Positions 1 through 8,500 of a stretch of 64,000 nt of DNA are shown in pieces (position 1 is the stretch's first letter; each line of letters opens with the position of its first letter). Under the pieces are notes generated by a model. It ran no database searches, had not been told where the DNA came from, and worked only from the letters and a program-made list of their open reading frames with translations. The DNA lies in assembly GCA_963691775.1 (NCBI GenBank), contig OY829369.1, positions 4,464,001 to 4,528,000 on the forward strand, written 5' to 3'. Made by a program: the position numbers and the translations under genes. Source of the DNA: JAZBPO01 sp963691775. GTDB lineage: Bacteria > Pseudomonadota > Gammaproteobacteria > Pseudomonadales > Azotimanducaceae.

Positions 1-2895
1 CTCGCTGTCTTCGATTGCCGGCGGCGCCGCCACTACGGGCTCATTGGCCGGCGCTGCAGCGCTGGCCACCGCATTCAGCTTGCCTTGCGTGACGGTCGAC
101 TTCTCGGTGCTCGTCGCAGACAGCGCGCGCAGGTAATAGGTCGTCTTCAGGCCCGAAAGCCACGCCATCTTGTAGGTGATGTCCAGCTTCTTGCCTGACG
201 CACCCGCTATGTAAAGGTTCAGGGACTGAGCCTGGTCGAGCCACTTCTGGCGGCGTGAGGCGGCCTCGACGATCCACCGCGGCTCGACCTCGAATGCCGT
301 TGCATAGAGTGCCTTCAGGTCCTCCGGGATGCGGTCGATCTCCTGAACGCTACCGTCGAAGTACTTGAGGTCGTTGACCATGACCTTGTCCCAGAGCCCC
401 CGCGCCTTGAGGTCGTGCACGAGATAGGGGTTCACCACAGTGAACTCGCCCGACAGGTTCGATTTCACATAAAGGTTCTGATAAGTCGGTTCGATCGACT
501 GCGAGACGCCCGTGATGTTCGCGATGGTCGCCGTCGGCGCGATGGCCATGACGTTCGAGTTGCGCATGCCTTGAGTCTTCACGACCTTGCGAAGGCCGTC
601 CCAGTCGAGCGTGGAGGACTCGTCCATGCGCAGATAATCAGCGCCTCGCTGTTCGCGGAGGATCTGGATCGAGTCGATCGGCATGATGCCTTGGCTCCAA
701 AGAGAGCCCTCGTAGGAGCCGTAGCGGCCACGTTCGACCGCAAGGCGGCTGGAGGCCTGGATTGCGTAGTAGCTGATCGCTTCCATTGACCGGTCTGCAA
801 AGTCGACGGCCTCAGCGCTGCCGTAGGCGATGCGCTGCTCGTAGAGCGCGTCCTGAAAGCCCATGAGACCGAGGCCGACCGGTCGGTGCTTCAGGTTCGA
901 ATTCTTTGCCGTATCGACCGAGTAGTAGTTGATGTCGATAACGTTATCGAGCATCCGGACGGCCGTCGTGATGGTGCGCTCGAGTTTTTCCAGGTCGAGG
1001 CCGCTCTTGCCCGTATGGCGGGCGAGGTTTACGGAGCCGAGATTGCATACGGCAATCTCGTCACGCGCCGAGGTGTTCAGCGTGATTTCCGTGCACAGGT
1101 TCGAGCTGTGGATCACGCCGATGTGCTGCTGCGGAGAGCGCAGATTGCAGCTGTCCTTGAAGGTGATCCAGGGATGACCTGTTTCGAACAGCATTGACAG
1201 CATCTTGCGCCAGAGATCAGCGGCCTTGACGCGCTTGAATAGCGCCATCGTGCCCGTCTCTGTCATCCGCTCGTAAGCCGTGTACTTCTCCTCGAAGGCC
1301 GCTCCGGTCAGGTCATGCAGGTCCGGCGTGTCGGCCGGCGAGAAGAGCGTCCAGTCGGCGTCATCCATCACGCGCTTCATGAACAGGTCGGGCACCCAAT
1401 TGGCCGTGTTCATGTCGTGCGTGCGGCGGCGGTCATCACCGGTGTTCTTGCGCAGCTCGAGAAATTCCTCGATGTCGAGGTGCCAGGTCTCGAGGTAGGC
1501 ACAGACCGCGCCTTTGCGCTTGCCGCCCTGATTCACCGCCACGGCTGTGTCGTTAACGACCTTGAGAAAGGGTACGACGCCCTGCGACTTCCCGTTCGTA
1601 CCCTTGATGTAGGAGCCGAGGGCGCGGACTGGCGTCCAATCGTTGCCGAGTCCGCCGGCGAACTTCGACAACATGGCATTGTCATGGATCGCGCCGTAGA
1701 TGCCGTCGAGGTCGTCTGGAACCGTCGTCAGGTAGCAAGAGGAAAGCTGCGGACGGAGCGTGCCTGCGTTGAACAGGGTCGGGGTGGAGCTCATGTAGTC
1801 GAAGCTGGAAAGCAGCTCGTAGAACTCGATTGCTCGAGCCTCGCGGTCGTCCTCGTCGATGGCGAGGCCCATGGCCACCCGCATGAAGAAGCACTGCGGC
1901 AGCTCCAGGCGAACGTCATTCGAATGGAGGAAATAGCGGTCGTAGAGCGTCTGCAGGCCGAGATAGGTGAATTGCAGATCGCACTCCGGGCGCAGGGCGG
2001 CGCCCAGGCGCGCCAGGTCGTATTCCTCCAGCCGCGGATCCAGCAGTTCCAGCTCGGCGCCGCGAGCGACATATTCCGGGAAGCACTTGGCGTAGACGGT
2101 TGCCATCTGCGCTTGCGTTGCGGAGTAGTCACCGTTGACCGCTTCGTCGCGCTGCACGCCGAGGAAGGTAAGCGCTTCGCGACGCAGTCCGTCGAGCAAA
2201 AGACGCGAGGTCGCGAACGTGTAATTCGGCTCCTCCTCCACGAGGGTCCTCGCGCTCATGACAAGCGAGGTGTCGACATCTTCCTGAGAGATGCCGTCGT
2301 ACATGTTCTTCAGGGTTTCATCGAGAATCCGCTGCGCTTCGACGCCCTCAAGCCCGGCACATGCCTCTTCTACGAGCGTCGCGATCCGTGCGAGGTCGAG
2401 CGGGGCCACAGTGCCATCGTCGAGCGTGACGTTGATCCGCGCGCTCTCCGGTACCTCGATGTGGCTCGCAGCTTCGTCTGCTACTCGTGCCCGCGCACGC
2501 TCTTCCCTGTAGAGAACGTACGACCGCGCGACCTTGTGCTCCCCGGTCCGCATCAGGACCAGCTCTACCTGGTCCTGGATTTCCTCGATGTGAATCGTGC
2601 CGCCTGAAGGCATGCGGCGCTCGAAGGTCGCGGTGACCTGTTCGGCATTGCGCGCGATGAGTTCGCGGATTCGTGAGGATGCTGCTGCGGTGCCGCCTTC
2701 CACAGCGAGAAATGCCTTGGTGATGGCAACAGCTATCTTGCTCTCGTCGTAGGGCACGACGGTGCCATTGCGCTTGATCACGCGAACCTGCCCGGGCGCG
2801 GTCGCTTCCAGCGTCGAGCGGGCGGTGCCGACGGTACTTGCCGCCGAGGCTGTGGGTACCGCCGGTTGCGTGGTCGGGTTCGTATCGGTCTGCAT
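1..2895 (-). CDS. nrdA: Ribonucleoside-diphosphate reductase, alpha subunit (partial, C-terminus off window)
   Basis: Class Ia ribonucleotide reductase large subunit, which reduces NDPs to dNDPs in the cytoplasm with a NrdB partner. The visible 965 residues begin MQTDTNPTT. An ATP-cone with the motif VRVIKRNGTVVPYDESKIA lies near residues 37-125. A second, more diverged cone-like region (INVTLDDGTVAPLDLARIA) follows, as known for Pseudomonas NrdA. Downstream come the active-site segment LSSCYLTTVPDD, the loop NLCTEITLN and the motif VCNLGSVNLARH. The frame stays open to base 1, so the C-terminal redox cysteines and nrdB lie outside the window. I chose the ATG at 2895-2893 because it is the first start before the conserved cone. 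A promoter with an NrdR-like box lies about 300 bp upstream. Only the exact start is uncertain. Confidence 0.96.
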   Translation of the reverse strand, partial: MQTDTNPTTQPAVPTASAASTVGTARSTLEATAPGQVRVIKRNGTVVPYDESKIAVAITKAFLAVEGGTAAASSRIRELIARNAEQVTATFERRMPSGGTIHIEEIQDQVELVLMRTGEHKVARSYVLYREERARARVADEAASHIEVPESARINVTLDDGTVAPLDLARIATLVEEACAGLEGVEAQRILDETLKNMYDGISQEDVDTSLVMSARTLVEEEPNYTFATSRLLLDGLRREALTFLGVQRDEAVNGDYSATQAQMATVYAKCFPEYVARGAELELLDPRLEEYDLARLGAALRPECDLQFTYLGLQTLYDRYFLHSNDVRLELPQCFFMRVAMGLAIDEDDREARAIEFYELLSSFDYMSSTPTLFNAGTLRPQLSSCYLTTVPDDLDGIYGAIHDNAMLSKFAGGLGNDWTPVRALGSYIKGTNGKSQGVVPFLKVVNDTAVAVNQGGKRKGAVCAYLETWHLDIEEFLELRKNTGDDRRRTHDMNTANWVPDLFMKRVMDDADWTLFSPADTPDLHDLTGAAFEEKYTAYERMTETGTMALFKRVKAADLWRKMLSMLFETGHPWITFKDSCNLRSPQQHIGVIHSSNLCTEITLNTSARDEIAVCNLGSVNLARHTGKSGLDLEKLERTITTAVRMLDNVIDINYYSVDTAKNSNLKHRPVGLGLMGFQDALYEQRIAYGSAEAVDFADRSMEAISYYAIQASSRLAVERGRYGSYEGSLWSQGIMPIDSIQILREQRGADYLRMDESSTLDWDGLRKVVKTQGMRNSNVMAIAPTATIANITGVSQSIEPTYQNLYVKSNLSGEFTVVNPYLVHDLKARGLWDKVMVNDLKYFDGSVQEIDRIPEDLKALYATAFEVEPRWIVEAASRRQKWLDQAQSLNLYIAGASGKKLDITYKMAWLSGLKTTYYLRALSATSTEKSTVTQGKLNAVASAAAPANEPVVAAPPAIEDSE

Positions 2896-2973
2896 CGTGC
2901 CCAGTGCCCCCAAGGGTGCGCGGCGCCTGCACGGCGCTCAGCGAGTGTTCGTCTCTGTTCCCTGTGGGGTTGA

Positions 2974-2989
2974 CCACCAGATATTGTGG
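2974..2989. promoter_or_regulatory. NrdR-like box, proximal to nrdA
   Basis: CCACCAGATATTGTGG is an imperfect palindrome that matches the NrdR consensus (ACACTATATATAGTGT) at 11-12 of 16 positions. It lies 79 bp upstream of the nrdA start. It is flanked by two copies of GGTTGACC (2968-2975 and 2988-2995). The function is inferred from the match and the target gene. Confidence 0.5.
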
Positions 2990-3136
2990 TTGACCCCGTC
3001 AGCCTGCTCTGTCCCGCGAAGTCTTGCGGCTGGTGCCGCACCCCTTCGGCCGGACCTTCCCTAAGCTTTCTGTCCCTCGCGCTCTCTGTGCTCGCGCGGT
3101 CCTTTCATCGCCTAACAGCGCCCGCCCGCTGCGATT

Positions 3137-3170
3137 GTGAGCGGTTCAGAACCGCTCCGTTGACGCTCAC
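3137..3170 (-). promoter_or_regulatory. Two mutually exclusive hairpins in the probable nrdA leader
   Basis: A perfect 8-bp stem with a 3-nt loop (3139-3146 with 3150-3157, arms GAGCGGTT/AACCGCTC) shares its left arm with a second pairing (3137-3143 with 3164-3170, GTGAGCG/CGCTCAC). Both cannot form at once. They lie in the predicted nrdA 5' leader. No poly-U tract follows, so a classical attenuator is not shown. Confidence 0.4.
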
Positions 3171-3191
3171 GTGGGCAAGCGGCGATGTCCG

Positions 3192-3203
3192 TTGGTCGAC
3201 CAA
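3192..3203. promoter_or_regulatory. Perfect 12-bp palindrome at the predicted nrdA transcription start
   Basis: TTGGTCGACCAA is a perfect palindrome just downstream of the predicted nrdA -10 hexamer. It could be an operator; the protein that would bind it is unknown. Confidence 0.35.
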
Positions 3204-3231
3204 TGTAGACCCAAGATATAGGGGGGTGCAA
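3202..3231 (-). promoter_or_regulatory. Probable nrdA sigma-70 promoter with an NrdR-like box in the spacer
   Basis: On the minus strand TTGCAC (3231-3226) is followed after 18 nt by TACATT (3207-3202). The spacer contains an NrdR-like palindrome (3209-3224, CCCCTATATCTTGGGT) matching 11 of 16 consensus positions. A repressor bound here would block RNA polymerase, as NrdR does at known nrd promoters. It predicts a leader of about 300 nt. This is prediction from sequence only. Confidence 0.5.
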
Positions 3232-3302
3232 GGGTAGGGGGCCCAGATATCGGTTCGAGGGACAGGCGGCTATCCGTATTGCTGCGCGGAAGTTGAATCC
3301 CC

Positions 3303-3322
3303 TGTGGAGAAGCTGTGGACGA
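3303..3322 (-). promoter_or_regulatory. Two DnaA-box-like 9-mers upstream of nrdA
   Basis: Read on the minus strand, TTCTCCACA (3311-3303, one mismatch to TTATCCACA) and TCGTCCACA (3322-3314, two mismatches) lie 2 bp apart. E. coli nrdAB is known to have DnaA boxes upstream. Here they sit about 100 bp above the predicted promoter. Such weak matches can arise by chance. Confidence 0.25.
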
Positions 3323-3540
3323 ATGCCAGCGGACACCCTGACCACGCGAGCAAGGCTCGCTGCAACGCCGCACCCTAGGGGCGCTGACCGCGAGCGGGGG
3401 GCATCCCGCGAGGGAGAAGGAAAGTCGCTGGGCTAGGCCCTAATCTCGCTCCGCCCCTACATCTTGTGTCTGCGCTCGGAGCCTTCCTAGCGTTCCCCTG
3501 CGCGCTTACCATCCCGTGACGCATGCACCGGGAGCGCCTT

Positions 3541-5031
3541 ATGACCAAGCCCATCCTGGCCCTCGACCAGGGCACTTCGAGTTCGCGGGCCATTGTTTTC
3601 GAGCCCGACGGCTCGATCCGCGCCGTCGCGCAGACCGAGTTCGCGCAGCATTATGCGAGGCCGGGCTGGGTGGAGCACGATCCTTCTGAAATCTGGTCCA
3701 CCTCCCTCCAGATGGCGCAAAAGGCCATCGCTGAGGCAGGCCTGGCGGCAGCGGACCTCGCCGGAATCGGCATCACGAACCAGCGTGAAACGATCATGCT
3801 CTGGGATCGGGCAACCGGCGAGCCGATTCACCGCGCCATCGTCTGGCAGGACAGGCGCACAGCCCATCTCTGCGAGCGCTTGCGGGCGAAAGGCATTGAA
3901 GAGGAAGTTCGGCAGCGAACCGGGCTGCTGCTTGACCCGTACTTCTCCGGGACCAAGCTGGCGTGGCTCCTCGACCAGGTGCCGCAGGCGCGCCTCCGCG
4001 CCGAGCGTGGTGAGCTCGCCTGCGGGACGATCGACAGCTGGCTCGTGTGGAAGCTCACGGATGGGCGCGTTCACATCACGGACGCGACCAACGCCAGCCG
4101 CACGCTGCTCTACGACATCGTGTCCGGGGATTGGTCGGATGCTTTGCTCGACACCTTCAAGGTGCCGCGCGCGGTCCTGCCCGAAGTGGTGGACTCATCC
4201 GGCGTGGTTGGAGAGTCGAGCTCGGCGCTGCTCGGCGCCGCCCTGCCCATCGCTGGCATCGCCGGCGATCAGCAATCCGCGCTCTTCGGCCAGGCCTGCC
4301 TTGCCGCTGGTGGGTCCAAGAGCACCTACGGCACCGGATGCTTTGCCATGACCCATACCGGCCATGAGCGGGTGTACTCCGAAAATCGCCTGCTCACGAC
4401 GGTAGCGGCGCGCCTTGAGGGCAGGGACAGCTATGCCATCGAAGGCAGCATCTTTGTCGCGGGCGCCGCGGTGAAATGGCTTCGTGACAAGCTAGGCGTG
4501 GTTGCGACGGCGGCTGAGACAGAAGCCATGGCGCGCAGGATCGGGGGCGATACGGGTGGCGTCTACGTGGTGCCAGCCTTTGCCGGGCTGGGTGCTCCCT
4601 GGTGGGATGCGGACGCGCGCGGTGTGATCTGCGGCCTCACGCTTGATACTGGCGTTGAAGAGATTGTCACGGCCATGCTCCGATCGGTTGCCTACCAGAC
4701 CCGAGATCTCATGGATGCGATGACCGCGGATGGTGCGCGCCCGGACGTGCTTCGGGTGGACGGCGGCATGGTTGTGAATGATTGGCTGTGCCAGACGCTT
4801 GCAGACGTGCTCGAGGTGCCGATCGAGCGCCCGGTCGTGACGGAAACCACTGCCCTGGGGGCGGCTTATCTAGCGGGCCTGGCGACGGGCGTATACGGCT
4901 CCGTGGGCGAAGTAGGTGCGGGCTGGTCCTGTGAACGGCGTTTTGAACCGGCCCTCGACGCCGCGGCCCTTGCAGAAGAACTCGAAGGTTGGCGTGCAGC
5001 CGTGGCTCGAGCGCGCACGCCGGCGGAGTAA
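3541..5031 (+). CDS. glpK: Glycerol kinase
   Basis: Phosphorylates glycerol to sn-glycerol-3-phosphate using ATP (FGGY carbohydrate-kinase family, cytoplasmic). The 496-residue product matches E. coli GlpK along its full length: ALDQGTSSSRAIVF at the N-terminus, PGWVEHDPSEIW, GITNQRET, the FGGY-type IAGDQQSALFGQ and the C-terminal LRVDGGMVVNDW. I chose the ATG at 3541 over the one at 3523 because GlpK proteins begin MT-K and GGGAG lies 5-9 nt upstream. It stands alone: no glpF, glpD or glpR is in the window, so uptake and further metabolism of glycerol must be encoded elsewhere. Confidence 0.97.
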   Translation: MTKPILALDQGTSSSRAIVFEPDGSIRAVAQTEFAQHYARPGWVEHDPSEIWSTSLQMAQKAIAEAGLAAADLAGIGITNQRETIMLWDRATGEPIHRAIVWQDRRTAHLCERLRAKGIEEEVRQRTGLLLDPYFSGTKLAWLLDQVPQARLRAERGELACGTIDSWLVWKLTDGRVHITDATNASRTLLYDIVSGDWSDALLDTFKVPRAVLPEVVDSSGVVGESSSALLGAALPIAGIAGDQQSALFGQACLAAGGSKSTYGTGCFAMTHTGHERVYSENRLLTTVAARLEGRDSYAIEGSIFVAGAAVKWLRDKLGVVATAAETEAMARRIGGDTGGVYVVPAFAGLGAPWWDADARGVICGLTLDTGVEEIVTAMLRSVAYQTRDLMDAMTADGARPDVLRVDGGMVVNDWLCQTLADVLEVPIERPVVTETTALGAAYLAGLATGVYGSVGEVGAGWSCERRFEPALDAAALAEELEGWRAAVARARTPAE

Positions 5032-5529
5032 TTGCCCCCCGATGCGCACTCAGGGTCGAAATGAAGGGCTGAAGCCTCTTAGAATCTGAGCCTGTCCGAA
5101 GAAGCTGGGCACGGACGCCCCAGGCAAGCCGAAGCGCTCACGGTCGATCGTCCGAGGTCGCGGGGTTGCAGGAGCTGACGGCAACACGAAGTGGGCTGTC
5201 AGGCGTGGAGTGTCGAGCGTCATCACTACAACATCAGGTGGCTTTACGCCCGGGTGCGTGCGGCCACTCGTCATGGTCGCCAGTCAGGTCGCCAGCGCCG
5301 AGCCCGGTCGCACAACGTGCCGTCGGGCGGGCTCTTGGGGCGAATCGCCAGGCAGCGTCCTATTTCATCTAGACGACACTGCTCGCGCGATGCACCGCGC
5401 TCTGGCGCCGGCGTTTGGCGCCGGTGATACGCCCTGTGCTGCAGTCCGCTCTCGTCGCGAATCTCGCCGCGCCAGCACTGCAATCGGCACGAGTCCCGGA
5501 GTCATTGCGCCCTTCAGCGGGGGGGGGCG
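5032..5529 (+). other. 498-bp gap upstream of the c-di-GMP gene; no gene seen
   Basis: No reading frame here shows recognisable protein similarity. The visible structure is a pair of GGCGCCGG direct repeats (5404-5411 and 5417-5424, each containing the palindrome GGCGCC) and a run of nine G at 5519-5527. No confident -10/-35 pair was found. Confidence 0.5.
5519..5527 (+). repeat. Homopolymer of nine G at the ribosome-binding position
   Basis: Nine consecutive G end two bases before the ATG at 5530. The tract occupies the Shine-Dalgarno position of the large c-di-GMP gene and is the only purine-rich candidate there. Homopolymers of this size can slip during replication. Confidence 0.85.
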
Positions 5530-8500
5530 ATGGGCTCGGTAGCGGACCGCGGCGATTCCCGGATTACCATCGAGCTCGACGCCGTTGCTCAGTTTCAAGG
5601 GGGGCGCAGCTGGCCCTGTGTGATTCGTGACTTCTGCGGCGACGGCATGCTGCTGGAAGGAGCGACGACGGAGGGCTCGCACATTAGCACGCAGGTAGAG
5701 GATGAGGTTCTCGTCCTCTTCTCTGTGCCGGTCGGAGGCCAAGACAGTCAGACCTATCGTCTGACAGCCGTTGTCAAACGCGCGACGGACAACGCCCTTG
5801 GTGTTCACCTGCGAGGCGGCATGGCTCCGGGTGCGTTCCGTGCTCTGAAAGACCACGCCCGCAAGCAAGGAGCGCCCGGTCCTCAGAACGGTGCGAATGA
5901 CGGAGCGGTGGACGCCGGCCGCCGGCGCATCGACCAGGCAGTGAGCAACGATGTCGTCGCTCGGGTGCACCGGCTTGCGGCGCGCGCGCTGCCGTCTCTG
6001 TACAAGGCTTTCTTTGATCGCGCGGCGGAAGAACTGATCGTGCTCGCGCGCGATGCGGGCTCCAACGCCCGCCAGAGCGCGCTCCTCGAAGCGCTCAACG
6101 TGGTCGAGGCTGGCGCTAAGGAGGTGACACGAGCGGCGGGCAGCCAGGTGCTCGACCATATCGCGAATCCTCGGACGCGCTCGATCCTGGTCGACAAGCG
6201 GAAGAAGGGTGAAGAGGCCGACGCAGCCGATGCGCTGACGCTTGTCGACACGAACGCTTTTGAAGATTGGCTTGCGGTTGCGGACATCATCGCCAAGGCG
6301 GAAGACCGGTTCGTCGATGATCTGACGACGCTCTGCGCTCAGATGGGCATGCTGCGAGCGCGCTGGGCAGAGAGGGAGATGATGCCCCTCGGCCCCGCAG
6401 TGCTGGCGGCGACCTTTGACGATGCCATACAGGCCCTGGAGCTCGATCGAGAGATTCGCCGCTTGTTCTGCGGCATTTTTCGAGAGTCGCTCGTCTTGTT
6501 TCTGCGCAGGCTGATCCCGGCGCTGCAGAAGCTTCTTGACGACTGCGGAGCCCTGCCGCGCACCGAGGAACTCAGCGATCAGGCCTGGCGGACCGCTGGG
6601 GCGGGCGTGCCGGCAAGCCACCCGCGTCGGCGTCCGGAGGGTAAGCAGCCCTCTGATGCGGTCGACCGGGCGGCGCGCGCTGGACCTGGCATTACGCAAG
6701 AAACTGCCGCCTTCAATCCGAATGAGACAGGCGGATGGGGGCCTGGGCAGGTCTCGCCGGCCCGGAGTGCGCCTCCCACGACGCGGGAAGCTGGCTATAT
6801 TGTTCCGGCGGCTGTTGACGCCGTTGAATCCGGTGCCGACACACCTGTAGGGGCCATGCTCAGCGCCGCCCGGACCTTGATGCACTTCAGGCGCGATCTG
6901 GCAGCGAGCGATGATCTCCCCGGAGAAATGCCACTTGCGCGCGAGGCGCCGTCGGCGTCCGGCAATCTGTACAGCGCCGATGAGGTTCGCGCAGCGCTCA
7001 CGCAGTTGCGTAGCGGCCCCGCGTTGCAGTCCTCGGCGGACTTCGGCGTCCAGCGCCGTCTTGCCGAGGTGCTCCCGGAGGGCACGTACGGCCGGCAAGT
7101 CGCGCCTGATGCACACGATGCGCTCGAAATGGTGGACGGTCTGTTCGACTCCATCCGCAGCGACGCGTTCATGCCGGAATCGTTGAAACCCTGGCTTGGC
7201 GATCTGGAGGCGATCTATGGGCAGCTAGCCACCCAGAAGGCCGACTTCCCCAATACTACGCAGGCCCGGCTGAGTCCGGCGCTGCATCTTCTCAACGAGC
7301 TTGCTGAGCTGGCGGGCTTTGCGGATGCGGGCGAAGGTCTCGATCCGGCGCTCCGCGATCAGGTGGACAGCGTGATGGCTGGGGTGCGCGGCGAGTTTGA
7401 CGGCGACGAGGCCGTATTCGAGCGCGCGGTTGAAGTGATTCGGCCGATCCTTGATCGCCAGCGGCGCACCTTCGACGGCAACCTGCGCCGCGTAGTGCGC
7501 CAGTCCGAGGGTTCCAGTCGCCTGCTGGAGGCGCGCTGCGCAGTTGTTGATGCGGTGGCCGAGCGGCTGGGCGGACGTGATGTGCCAAAGGTGGTTGTGC
7601 GCCTCCTCAACCCCGGCTGGCGAAACCTGCTCGTGCACACACACCTTCGACACGGCCCGGGAAGCTCGGAGTTCCTGCGTCAGCTCGTGCTCGTGGACGA
7701 GCTCATTGAACACTTCGACACCGGGAACGGTGACGCCGATGGACTGATCGAGGAGATCGCAGATGGGCTCAAGGAGATTGCCTACGAGCCGGGTCGCCGC
7801 AGCCAGCTGTTGTCGGCCCTTCGCGACGCTCTAGGTCAAACGATCGTTGACCGGATTCACGTCGGCGAGGGTCGCGCCGCGGAGGTGCTCGGCCTCCAGC
7901 ACGCGCTTGCGGAGGCCGAATCTGAGCAGGAAACCGACGCCAACGCCAGCGCGACGAACGCGGAATGGAATCGCTGCCTCGGTATCGCACGGGCGCTTGA
8001 AGTCGGCACCTGGGTACGCCTGGGTGATGACGCTGGTCGCTCGCACATCCTGATGGTGGCATGGATCGGTGGTGACCATGCGGCGTTCACGCTTGTGAAC
8101 CGCAAGGGTGTGAAGGTTCTAGATATGAGTCTGCGCGAGGTGGTGCAGAGCCTTGTCGACGATGCGATCGAGATCCTGGGTGATCACGGCACCCCGCTCG
8201 TCGAACGAGCATCGCAGCACATGCTGCAGAAAATGCATAACCAGCTCGCCTATCAGGCAATGCACGATGCACTCACCGGGCTCATCAATCGAAAGGAGTT
8301 CGAGCGGGTCGTGGCGGCAGCGGTTCGCGCCAGGCGCGCTGATCAATGCCATGGCCTCCTGGTCTTCATGGATCTGGATCAGTTCAAGGTCATCAATAAC
8401 ACCTGCGGCCACGATGCCGGTGACGAGCTGCTGCGCACGCTCGTTCCAAGCCTGCGCCAGGAACTTCTTGCGGTGCATGGCCAGCTTGCCCGTCTGGGCG

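Larger units (their letters stand above)
2896..3540. other. Divergent nrdA/glpK intergenic region
   Basis: This 645-bp gap has no supportable gene; short frames in it lack codon bias and homology. It holds the two NrdR-like boxes, the palindrome and the leader hairpins listed separately. It also contains two DnaA-box-like sites at 3303-3322 and a small GCGAGC/GCTCGC hairpin at 3346-3360. No clear glpK promoter could be picked out. Confidence 0.6.

Noticed and set aside
1315..2607. A 430-residue plus-strand frame antisense to nrdA
   Set aside because: It has no protein similarity and mirrors the codon bias of nrdA, which is certain on the other strand.
5365..7116. A 583-residue minus-strand frame antisense to the c-di-GMP gene
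   Set aside because: Arg-rich, no recognisable domain; it is a GC-driven shadow of the real gene.
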